DNA of 13,062 nucleotides from Fibrobacter sp. UBA1313. Lineage in GTDB: Bacteria > Fibrobacterota > Fibrobacteria > Fibrobacterales > Fibrobacteraceae. The translations under genes were made by a program, and so were the position numbers. The notes below the pieces were generated by a model, which was given only the letters and a program-made list of their open reading frames with translations, did not search any database and was not told where the DNA came from. Positions 7,157 through 13,062 of this stretch are shown in pieces. Location of the stretch: the NCBI GenBank assembly GCA_002307115.1, contig DBTP01000028.1, forward strand, positions 9,492 to 22,553. Reading direction: 5' to 3'. Position 1 is the stretch's first letter, and each line of letters begins with the position of its first letter.

Positions 7157-7185
7157 AATATAATAATTAGTGCACACTAGTGCAA
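7157..7185 (-). promoter_or_regulatory. recA promoter
   Basis: On the minus strand TTGCAC (7185-7180) and TATATT (7162-7157) are separated by exactly 17 bp. Transcription would start near 7150, giving a leader of about 22 nt that holds the GGAG ribosome site. The -10 is a 5/6 match and the -35 a 3/6 match, as expected for a regulated promoter. The -35 and spacer overlap both the LexA palindrome and the end of cinA. Confidence 0.65.
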
Positions 7186-8438
7186 GTGATTTTTTGTTCA
7201 AGAATTACAATCCGCAATCGACTTAGTACTCTATAGACGCTTTTGAGACGAATTTGTTCCCGATTTCCTAAAAATTTTTCTTGGAAGGCAAAAATCTTAT
7301 TTGGAGTCGCAATTGCCATCCATGTGAGGCCAACGGGTTTTTCTTCGGTTCCTCCATGGGGCCCCGCGATTCCAGAAGTGGCAACCGCCCAATCGCAATG
7401 GAATGCTTGTTGAACTCCTTTGGCCATTGCTGTCACTACGGGTTCGCTCACTGCGCCATATTGTTCAATAAGGTCGGAGGGGACGCCTAATAACTGTATT
7501 TTTACCTCGTTTTGGTAGGCAACAATACTCCCCGCAAAAATTGCAGAACTTCCGCTTTCACTCACAATTTCCGAGGCAATAAGCCCACCCGTGCAGGATT
7601 CGGCGGTGGCTAGCATTTCGTGGCGTGCGTTCAAAAGGTCCATAATGACTTGAACCATATTTTTGCCATCACGAGAAACGATCATTTTATTTGCCTGTTC
7701 CCCCAAAGCCTTTTCAAAGCGGGCTTGGACCGTTTCCAAAATTTCGGGCGACTTGTGAGAGTACATTCTCAAAACAAGAGCGTCTTTTACGGGGAGGCTA
7801 CTCCAAGAAACCTCTTCAGTGAAATCCACTTTGCGAAGTACGGTTTCTAATTCTGATTCCGTAATTTCTGAGAGACGAGTTTCTTTTGTGAAAAATTGGG
7901 GAGCTCCTTGTGCAAGTAACCACGGGGCGATATGGCGTTCAAACATTGCTTTTGCTTCCGAAGGTACGCCAGGCGTTGCGAAAAGGGTGATGCCTTCGTG
8001 AGTCACTCGGAACCCAGGAGCCGTTCCCACGGGGTTGTCGAGTATAGAGGAACCTTCAGGAAAACAAGCTTGGATCTGGTTTGTGGGGGAGTAGGGCTTT
8101 CCTCGCGTGGTAAACCAACTCTTTATCACCTCTTCGCATTCAGGATTATAGACTAAGGGGCGATTCAAAGTCTTTGCAATTAAATTTCTTGTCTTGTCAT
8201 CCGCAGTAGGACCGAGGCCGCCACCAATGATTACAATGTGAACACCTGCTTCGCGAATCATATTCCAAGTGGAGTCCCAAGTGTCTGCGGAATCCGGGAG
8301 CGCAATTTGATAAGCGGTATCAAATCCCATGTCGCGGAGTCTTCCAGAAAGCCAATGGGCATTGGTATTCTGCGTGAACCCTTGTGTGAGTTCTGTTCCG
8401 AGATTGATAATTGCAACTTGATTTTTGATGTGAGGCAT
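7167..8438 (-). CDS. cinA: CinA family protein (nicotinamide-nucleotide amidase)
   Basis: 423 residues with the two-domain CinA layout. The N-terminal COG1058/MoCF-like domain shows INLGTELTQG (11-20) and GGGLGPTADD (72-81). The C-terminal PncC amidase domain has AESCTGGL (279-286, nucleophile S281) and TSGIAGPHGGT-EEKPVG (354-370). Members deamidate NMN to NaMN in pyridine-nucleotide recycling, and the N-domain can hydrolyse ADP-ribose. The ATG at 8438 was preferred over the one at 8480. AAGGA (8450-8446) lies just upstream of it, homologues begin at this point, and a probable promoter covers the earlier ATG. cinA next to recA is a widespread pairing. The last five codons double as the LexA operator of recA. 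Confidence 0.95.
   Translation of the reverse strand: MPHIKNQVAIINLGTELTQGFTQNTNAHWLSGRLRDMGFDTAYQIALPDSADTWDSTWNMIREAGVHIVIIGGGLGPTADDKTRNLIAKTLNRPLVYNPECEEVIKSWFTTRGKPYSPTNQIQACFPEGSSILDNPVGTAPGFRVTHEGITLFATPGVPSEAKAMFERHIAPWLLAQGAPQFFTKETRLSEITESELETVLRKVDFTEEVSWSSLPVKDALVLRMYSHKSPEILETVQARFEKALGEQANKMIVSRDGKNMVQVIMDLLNARHEMLATAESCTGGLIASEIVSESGSSAIFAGSIVAYQNEVKIQLLGVPSDLIEQYGAVSEPVVTAMAKGVQQAFHCDWAVATSGIAGPHGGTEEKPVGLTWMAIATPNKIFAFQEKFLGNREQIRLKSVYRVLSRLRIVILEQKITCTSVH
7171..7184. promoter_or_regulatory. LexA (SOS) operator
   Basis: TGCACACTAGTGCA fits TGCNCN4GTGCA, the LexA-binding consensus I recall as published for Fibrobacter succinogenes. It covers most of the -35 and part of the spacer of the recA promoter, where a bound repressor would block RNA polymerase. 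The same bases encode the end of CinA (codons TGC ACT AGT GTG CAC, then TAA). Confidence 0.75.
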
Positions 8439-8462
8439 TTGTTCTTCCTTGATCTTAAAACT

Positions 8463-8490
8463 AGAATAAGGTTTTGACATATTTTGTCAT
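8463..8490 (-). promoter_or_regulatory. cinA promoter with overlapping palindrome
   Basis: On the minus strand ATGACA (8490-8485, 5/6 match) and TATTCT (8468-8463, 4/6 match) are 16 bp apart. Transcription would start near 8456, 18 nt before the chosen ATG. The palindrome TGACA-N5-TGTCA (8475-8489) covers most of the -35 and much of the spacer and could bind a dimeric regulator. It does not match the LexA box. Confidence 0.45.
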
Positions 8491-8493
8491 TAC

Positions 8494-8718
8494 TCAAATT
8501 TTTGAAAAACCACGATAAAAACCAACGGCATCTTCTGGAGCTTTTCCGAAGGAATACTCAAAAATAGACTTTATTGCCTCTGAAAGTTGCCATTTGGGTT
8601 TCTCCGCTATTCGTCCTTTGTTATTTTTAGGCGCAATGTTTTCCCTACCTTCCCGATTCGTCTTTTTCTTTCTCTGCGTACTCGCTTTACACAGCTGGAG
8701 TTTTGCGTCCGAAGCCAT
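8494..8718 (-). pseudogene. Protein-like small frame, possible gene relic
   Basis: The last 33 codons before the TGA at 8496-8494, largely in the gap upstream of the 8636 gene, read as natural protein: KWQLSEAIKSIFEYSFGKAP followed by EDAVGFYRGFSKI. Composition and codon use look like those of the real genes here. The frame upstream of this part is low-complexity (KKK, TNREGREN) and antisense to the signal peptide of the 8636 gene. The only starts (ATG 8718, GTG 8763) lack a ribosome site. It may be the 3' remnant of a lost gene, a small gene with an unseen start, or chance. I recognise no family. Confidence 0.2.
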
Positions 8719-9598
8719 CGTTAAAGGAAAAACGGGGATTGAATCTATTGACTCTTTACCCACATATGAATGGGATATTCAAACCACTCATAATTCTTTG
8801 CCCTTGACGTTTCTTTGTGGTCTATTTCCTGGGGGGGGACAGTTTTATACGGGGCACTATATTCGCGGTGGATTTATTGCCGGTATAGAACTCGCTCTCG
8901 CCTACGAAGTATTTTATAATAAGCGAATACAAAAGGATCGTCGCTTTGAAATGGCTCAAGAGTTCCAAGATTCCGTTGCTTTTTATACGCAGAAAATGCT
9001 TGCGGGCGGAGATAGCATGACCGTTTATCAGAGTAGGCGCAATGAGTTTGCCAACCACATCCGTAAGATCAGCGATGTTAAAATTGAACAGGAAGATCTT
9101 CGCAAGTCTGAAATGACGTGGATGATCGGTTTGCATATTTACAGCTTATTTGATGCCTATGGTATTTGGGTTAATAATAGGGGACACAGCGTGGAAGAAC
9201 GTCCTGTGACGGCGGCTTTGTTACGATCTCTTGTTCCTGGGTGGGGCCAAATCTATAATGATGAATATGGCAAAGCGGGATTGTTGTATATGGGACTTTT
9301 GGGGGCAGGTGTGAGTATTGCTTCACGACAAAATGTGGTTGACTATTACTTGCAACGCCGTCGTGACTTAAAAGCAGAAGATCCCAAGAGCGCCGATATT
9401 GATGATATGACAGAGCAAATTCTCTATTTCCGTAAAAATAGAAATCAGTATATTTGGGGTATTTCGTTAATTTATCTGTATTCTATTGGAGATGCGGTCG
9501 TGGATGCGATGCTGAGCGATTTTGACAGTCCCGCTCATTTGGCTTTTGGTCCGGATTTCAGAGGCGGACTCCAAGCGACGCTCCGTGTAGACTTTTAA
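8636..9598 (+). CDS. Secreted/membrane protein with two tandem DUF5683 units
   Basis: 320 residues from the ATG at 8636, which gives a proper signal peptide (MFSLPSRFVFFFLCVLALHS, then WSFASEA). The alternative upstream start is a TTG at 8594 and adds 14 residues before it. Two units of the same design follow. Unit 1 (about 57-178) has LFPGGGQFYTGHYIRGG, a hydrophobic helix, an NKR-containing linker and IYSLFDAYGIW. Unit 2 (about 194-296) has LVPGWGQIYNDEYGKAG, a hydrophobic helix, a YYLQRRR linker and LYSIGDAVVDAML. The 'PG-x-GQ-x-Y...K-x-G' start and 'Y-S-x-x-DA-x-V-D-A' end are characteristic of DUF5683, a family of unknown function often found in outer-envelope proteins. Only a weak AGG precedes the ATG. 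It is convergent with the phosphatase gene 8 nt downstream. Confidence 0.8.
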   Translation: MFSLPSRFVFFFLCVLALHSWSFASEAIVKGKTGIESIDSLPTYEWDIQTTHNSLPLTFLCGLFPGGGQFYTGHYIRGGFIAGIELALAYEVFYNKRIQKDRRFEMAQEFQDSVAFYTQKMLAGGDSMTVYQSRRNEFANHIRKISDVKIEQEDLRKSEMTWMIGLHIYSLFDAYGIWVNNRGHSVEERPVTAALLRSLVPGWGQIYNDEYGKAGLLYMGLLGAGVSIASRQNVVDYYLQRRRDLKAEDPKSADIDDMTEQILYFRKNRNQYIWGISLIYLYSIGDAVVDAMLSDFDSPAHLAFGPDFRGGLQATLRVDF

Positions 9599-9606
9599 TT
9601 ATACGT

Positions 9607-10215
9607 TTATACGTTCAGAGGGGGCTGTTGAATGCCACCATACAAAGTATCAAAACGGCCTTCGTATTTTCCCTTTGAATCTTTTTCGATTTCAAACCGA
9701 GTGACCATTGCATAGGGAAATCTTCCCTCCACAAAATCACTGTCTGGGACACCACAAACCGCATGATGTAATACAGCGATTACCCCTGCGTGAGTCACCC
9801 AAAGCATTTCTTCTAATCCAGTACAGGTGTCTAAAAATTGAAGGACCCGCTTGTCCACGTCATGGAATGATTCCCCGCCGGGGAAGCGATACCCGCGCCA
9901 ATTTTGTCTCCAAGCGTTCATTTCCTCTCGGGGCACCTTGGTCAGTTCTTGCATTTCCCAAGAGCCAAAATGAATCTCCATAAGCGCGTCTTTAGTTTCG
10001 ACGGGCAGTGAAAGATGATCGGAAACTTTGTCCGCGAGCGTTTTACAACGTTTCAAGGGGCTTGAAAAGAGATGTGACGCTTGGCATGGTTTTAAAGCTT
10101 CAAGTGCAGGGGGAAACTCGGTATCAAAAGAAGGAGCAACCTCAAAATCGGCACGTCCATAACAATAATTGTGGGGATTGTGAGGCTTAGTGTGACGAAG
10201 AGTCCATAAAATCAT
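9607..10215 (-). CDS. Histidine phosphatase family protein, CobC-like
   Basis: 202 residues of the phosphoglycerate-mutase-like (branch 1) histidine phosphatase fold. Catalytic pieces: phospho-acceptor LRHTKP (R7, H8), CYGRAD (18-23), SSPLKRC (51-57, R56), EIHFGSWE (80-87, E80) and VTHAGV (140-145, H142). The YGR-x-D motif and 'E-x-x-FG-x-WE' are typical of alpha-ribazole phosphatase (CobC) relatives, which act in cobalamin nucleotide-loop assembly, but no cobalamin gene is nearby, so the substrate is unproven. RHT-K-P replaces the usual RHG-x-T/E. The frame stays open upstream to 10329, but those codons lie in the probable SRP RNA. The first ATG that gives a family-like N-terminus is at 10215; it has no Shine-Dalgarno. 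Confidence 0.85.
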   Translation of the reverse strand: MILWTLRHTKPHNPHNYCYGRADFEVAPSFDTEFPPALEALKPCQASHLFSSPLKRCKTLADKVSDHLSLPVETKDALMEIHFGSWEMQELTKVPREEMNAWRQNWRGYRFPGGESFHDVDKRVLQFLDTCTGLEEMLWVTHAGVIAVLHHAVCGVPDSDFVEGRFPYAMVTRFEIEKDSKGKYEGRFDTLYGGIQQPPLNV

Positions 10216-10258
10216 AATGGATATAACATCCAGAAAAAAGGCAAAGAAATGAAAAAAA

Positions 10259-10357
10259 GTCCCTAGACGACCTACAGCACATAAAAGTTCACAAGTCCGT
10301 TGCTGCTTTCGCCCTGGCGAGTTGCCCACAAACAGTCATTGCGTAGGGTCTAGGGAA
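10259..10357 (-). ncRNA. ffs: Probable signal recognition particle RNA (4.5S type)
   Basis: A roughly 99-nt rod-shaped RNA. The closing helix TCCCTAGAC / GTCTAGGGA (9 bp) continues with CCTAC / GTAGG after a 2-nt bulge and GCA / TGC. At the tip is CAGG-GC-GAAA-GC-AGCA (10316-10301). This is the SRP domain-IV design: a CAGG/AGCA symmetric loop below a GNRA-capped helix, the binding site for the Ffh M domain. The apical helix has 2 bp instead of the usual 3. The 3' arm is followed by T7 (10258-10252), forming the terminator. A TATATT -10 box at 10368-10363 places the start near 10356. With Ffh and FtsY, this RNA would target membrane proteins to SecYEG. Confidence 0.65.
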
Positions 10358-10362
10358 CACGC

Positions 10363-10368
10363 AATATA
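10363..10368 (-). promoter_or_regulatory. Candidate -10 box of the SRP-like RNA
   Basis: TATATT on the minus strand, the same -10 sequence as recA, lies 6 nt upstream of the first base of the closing stem. No recognisable -35 was found 16-18 bp upstream. Confidence 0.45.
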
Positions 10369-10561
10369 GCTTTTTCATGAAAAAAGATCATTGGTTTGGT
10401 GAAAAATGTAAAAAAATGTGTGTTGTATCGTTTTCTTTACAATCCTTCTTCCCCCCCCTGTGAAAATTAATTTGTATAAACTATATATCCGTCGCTCACT
10501 CCCAGTGGAAATATTCGGATTGGCGGTATTTTTTGTGGTGTGAACGGAGTAGGAATACAAT
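10369..10561. other. Upstream region of the surface-protein gene
   Basis: No gene seen. It holds a TTTTTCATGAAAAA palindrome (10371-10384) in the spacer of the SRP-RNA promoter, an 8-C run (10451-10458), and TATAAA/TATATAT at 10475-10488 that could be a -10 for the plus-strand surface-protein gene, without a convincing -35. The gene's ribosome site AGGA is at 10551. Confidence 0.4.
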
Positions 10562-13062
10562 ATGATACATACTAACGGATGTATATCCCTTCGTAGACGG
10601 ATTTTGATCGGCTGTATATTTGCACTACTTCTTTTTGGCAACGGGTTTGCCGTTAAAGTAAGTCCCCTTTATTTTGAAAGTTTGGGAACCTCTTCCACAG
10701 AGAATCAGACCTACTGGGATGCTCTGATGAAGTATAAGCTTTGGGGCACGGGCGGCATTTTTTTCAATAAAGGACAAGTGACGATCAGAGAACAGAGCGG
10801 CTATACGGGTACCGCTACTGGTAATATTCTGTTTAACAATGGCCATCATACGTTAGGGGGACCGATCTTAGTCGGCGGAAATTTGCTGTTTGCTCCTACA
10901 AATGCGGGTATGTCCTACGATTCTCTTTTGGGCGGACCAGTTCGCGTTTTGGGTAATGTGACTATGGCCGATTATGCTGCTGGAGATATTGCCACGTCTA
11001 AATATGAAGGGACGTATTGCGTACATGGTGATGTTAAAACGAAATCATCGAATCCATACGATTTGTCCGTGGGTATTTGGGTGGATTCTCTGGATGCTTT
11101 TTATGGAAGTGCGCTCTCGAATGGGACCCCTGTGACTGCCGATGGTGCGTATGATGCTTGTCCCTCCACGGGGGCGGATTCTGTTCCTCATGTAGATACT
11201 CTTTTGAGTGTTCCCACATGGACGAAACCCAATACCATTTCCTGGGGGGCTGAGGTTCTTGTTTCCAACATGACAACGAGCAAAATTGCTTACATCCAAG
11301 TGCCACCAGAAGATGCTTCTGTGAACGATATTGGAGTCTATGATCTTTATTTAGAAAGCATTCGAATGATGGGGATGACGGGATTGAAAGTCTATGTGCT
11401 GATGCCTCCGGGAGGGCGTCTTACGCGGATTTTACTCCGAGATACATTGCAGGTAGATGCTTCCGCTAATGATGCTGAAATTCGTGTGATCTATGCCAAC
11501 AATGATGCTACTTTTAACCGCGCCACGGGAACGTGGACATGGGATTCTACCAAGGCAACCTATGTTTCCAATGCGGAATATGCAGGAAATCTCTTGATCT
11601 ATTCTCCCAAGGGAATTAATTGGAGTTCAATGATCCATCCTGTGTTTCAGGGAACCTACATGACACCCGGAACATTTACGTTGAAAGATCATCTGATACT
11701 GGCGGGGCAGTTGATTGCGGATACCCTGCAATTCGAATCGGACATTACGGGTGACTTCCGTTATGTTCCCTTTGATCCGCCTGTGATTACCCTGGATGAT
11801 CCCACTACGGGGACATTGACTACCTTGATTGAGGGAAATCCAAATCCTCAAAAGGCAACATTTTACTTTAGGGACAGCGATGGGAAGATCACGCCAATAA
11901 AAACAGATGTCTCTTTTTCCTACTGCTTTGATTTTCAAGATACGGTGGGGATGGATTCAATTACCAAGCGATCCTATGCGGTTGTGGAAGACCTAGATAC
12001 TTTGGGACTTCCTTTATGTGCGAGTGGGCATTCTGCTTCGGTGACTGTTCCTGAGGGAAATACCTCCTTTACCATAAGCTCGGCCATTTATGATGACAAT
12101 ATTCCTGAAAATGAGTACGAAAAATTTAGTGTGTATTTTTCAAATCTTATTGGAGCGGTACTTGCGGGAAATCAGCGTGAAGGTTCTGTTTCTTTAAGTA
12201 TTAAAGACAACGATAGTGCTCCGGTTGCTCAGGATGAAGTTTTCCGAGGTTATGAAGATACGGAGTTTGTGTTCTCTGCGGATTCATTCTCTGCGAATAT
12301 GTCAGTAGATTCTATTCGTGTGATGACCCTTCCGAGTAAGGGTGGCACTACCCGAGGTTCTTTTTACCTCCGTGATTCCTCTGGAACGGTAACTCCTGTG
12401 ACTGAAAAGATGGTCATCGCCGCGGCAGACTTGGCAACGCTTTATTTCTTAGCTTCTCCAGATGAATATGATAGTGTGGCGTATGCCAGTTTCACATTTC
12501 AGGTGATGAGTGCGGAAGGTGTTTGGAGCATTGGCACTAAGTTGGCAATGATACAGATCATGCCCGTAAATGATGCTCCAACGATTACCTTGGGCGCGGA
12601 TTCTGTGGTAGTTCTTGAAGATACGGGTCTGGTCAAGTTGGCAAATTGGGCGACGATGACTACGGGTGCCATAAATGAAGTGCAGACGCTCACGGCAACA
12701 ATAGTAACCGATAAAAATACTTTATTTTCTGTGATGCCGCATCTTGATGTTGCCACCGGAACACTTACGTTTACGCCAGCCCCTGATTCCAATGGTGTCG
12801 CTCATGTGACGGTAAAGCTTTGTGATTCTGGTTCGGATTCTTTATGCGTGGATTCTCTGTTCACAATTAAAGTTATGCCGGTGAATGACGCCCCTGTCTA
12901 TACGATGGGCGCGGATGTGACTGTGAAAGAAGACTCGGGCGCGGTGAGTATTGCTACTTGGGCGACCGCTATTTCAAAGGGTCCCGCGAATGAATCTTCG
13001 CAGACGCTGACGTTTACGGTGACAACGCCGAACAGTACTTTGTTCGCGGTTCAGCCGGCTGT
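10562..13062 (+). CDS. Large secreted surface protein with Calx-beta and cadherin-like repeats (3' end outside window)
   Basis: An open frame of 833 codons that runs off the window. It starts at ATG 10562 with AGGA upstream, and a signal peptide (RRR at 11-13, hydrophobic 14-25, cleavage near A30). Residues about 85-160 show short strand repeats (GPILVGGNLLF, GPVRVLGNVTM, GTYCVHGDVKT) suggestive of a beta-helix. About 410-554 looks like a Calx-beta domain, ending DDNIPENEYEKFSVYFSN... then IKDNDSAP. Cadherin-like units follow: VAQDEVFRGYEDTEFVFSA (about 555-666), then units opening MPVNDAP at 667 and 772, giving a 105-residue period. Each has E-D-T/S-G, ANWATM/ATWATA and LTFTPAPDSNG-type strands (tandem-95 repeats). 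Such proteins are cell-surface adhesins or matrix components, often calcium-binding. The number of further repeats and the C-terminal anchor are not visible. Confidence 0.85.
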   Translation, partial: MIHTNGCISLRRRILIGCIFALLLFGNGFAVKVSPLYFESLGTSSTENQTYWDALMKYKLWGTGGIFFNKGQVTIREQSGYTGTATGNILFNNGHHTLGGPILVGGNLLFAPTNAGMSYDSLLGGPVRVLGNVTMADYAAGDIATSKYEGTYCVHGDVKTKSSNPYDLSVGIWVDSLDAFYGSALSNGTPVTADGAYDACPSTGADSVPHVDTLLSVPTWTKPNTISWGAEVLVSNMTTSKIAYIQVPPEDASVNDIGVYDLYLESIRMMGMTGLKVYVLMPPGGRLTRILLRDTLQVDASANDAEIRVIYANNDATFNRATGTWTWDSTKATYVSNAEYAGNLLIYSPKGINWSSMIHPVFQGTYMTPGTFTLKDHLILAGQLIADTLQFESDITGDFRYVPFDPPVITLDDPTTGTLTTLIEGNPNPQKATFYFRDSDGKITPIKTDVSFSYCFDFQDTVGMDSITKRSYAVVEDLDTLGLPLCASGHSASVTVPEGNTSFTISSAIYDDNIPENEYEKFSVYFSNLIGAVLAGNQREGSVSLSIKDNDSAPVAQDEVFRGYEDTEFVFSADSFSANMSVDSIRVMTLPSKGGTTRGSFYLRDSSGTVTPVTEKMVIAAADLATLYFLASPDEYDSVAYASFTFQVMSAEGVWSIGTKLAMIQIMPVNDAPTITLGADSVVVLEDTGLVKLANWATMTTGAINEVQTLTATIVTDKNTLFSVMPHLDVATGTLTFTPAPDSNGVAHVTVKLCDSGSDSLCVDSLFTIKVMPVNDAPVYTMGADVTVKEDSGAVSIATWATAISKGPANESSQTLTFTVTTPNSTLFAVQPA
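12560..12874 (+). repeat. Protein-level tandem repeat, about 105 residues
   Basis: One complete unit from MPVNDAPTITLGADSVVVLE to FTIKVMP. A second starts at 12875 with MPVNDAPVYTMGADVTVKED and runs out of the window. The two share NDAP, the MGAD/LGAD strand, E-D-S/T-G, the W-A-T motif, NE-x-x-x-QTLT and TLFAV/TLFSV at the same spacing. Confidence 0.8.

Noticed and set aside
8439..8480. Upstream ATG of cinA at 8480
   Set aside because: It lies inside the predicted promoter core and has no ribosome site. The ATG at 8438 has AAGGA and matches the usual CinA start.
8594..8635. TTG start 14 codons before the chosen start of the DUF5683 protein
   Set aside because: A TTG start would place extra residues before an already complete signal peptide; the ATG at 8636 is simpler.
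10216..10329. N-terminal extension of the phosphatase frame up to 10329
   Set aside because: The extra 38 codons translate the probable SRP RNA and its terminator. They contain no family motif, and the family N-terminus begins at the ATG at 10215.
1..13062. CRISPR arrays, insertion sequences, prophage or defence genes
   Set aside because: None seen: no regularly spaced direct repeats, transposase motifs or terminal inverted repeats with target duplications. The gene content is chromosomal housekeeping plus secreted proteins.

Overview
The window reads as a chromosomal segment from a Fibrobacter-like bacterium (Fibrobacterota, FCB group). The main clue is a perfect 14-bp palindrome, TGCACACTAGTGCA, over the recA promoter. 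It fits TGCNCN4GTGCA, the LexA-box consensus I recall for Fibrobacter succinogenes. Supporting clues are a RecA with the 'AEHAFD' variant, a DUF5683-type protein, and secreted proteins I cannot place in other phyla. The organism call is an inference; no database was searched.

Left part (1-3685, minus strand). Position 1-99 is the start of an AICAR transformylase gene that lacks the IMP cyclohydrolase half of ordinary PurH. After a gene-free 440 bp come tgt, then a probable transcription unit tpiA - secG - tRNA-Leu(GAG) closed by an intrinsic terminator. Upstream of tpiA is a BamE/SmpA-like lipoprotein gene with its own strong terminator; the tpiA promoter appears to start inside that hairpin.

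Middle part (3686-8635). A putative outer-membrane beta-barrel protein (plus) and a secreted LolA/LolB-like protein (minus) converge, and their coding ends overlap by 66 bp. A 665-bp region follows with no convincing gene. It contains a 90-nt rod-shaped RNA candidate with U-runs on both strands that I cannot classify. Then comes cinA-recA on the minus strand. The recA promoter and LexA operator lie inside the last codons of cinA, so recA can be SOS-controlled independently of cinA read-through. cinA has its own promoter, whose -35 lies on a TGACA-N5-TGTCA palindrome.

Right part (8636-13062). A secreted/membrane protein with two tandem DUF5683 units converges on a CobC-like histidine phosphatase gene. 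Directly upstream of the phosphatase, on the same strand, is a probable SRP (4.5S) RNA gene that shows why the long phosphatase reading frame should not be used. The window ends inside a very large secreted surface protein (plus strand, 833 codons visible) with a Calx-beta-like domain and about 105-residue cadherin-like/tandem-95 repeats.

Most of the content is housekeeping. The less ordinary items are the LexA operator inside cinA, the SRP RNA with a shortened apical helix, the unclassified bidirectional RNA/terminator, the apparently split purH, and several starts that lack a Shine-Dalgarno sequence.
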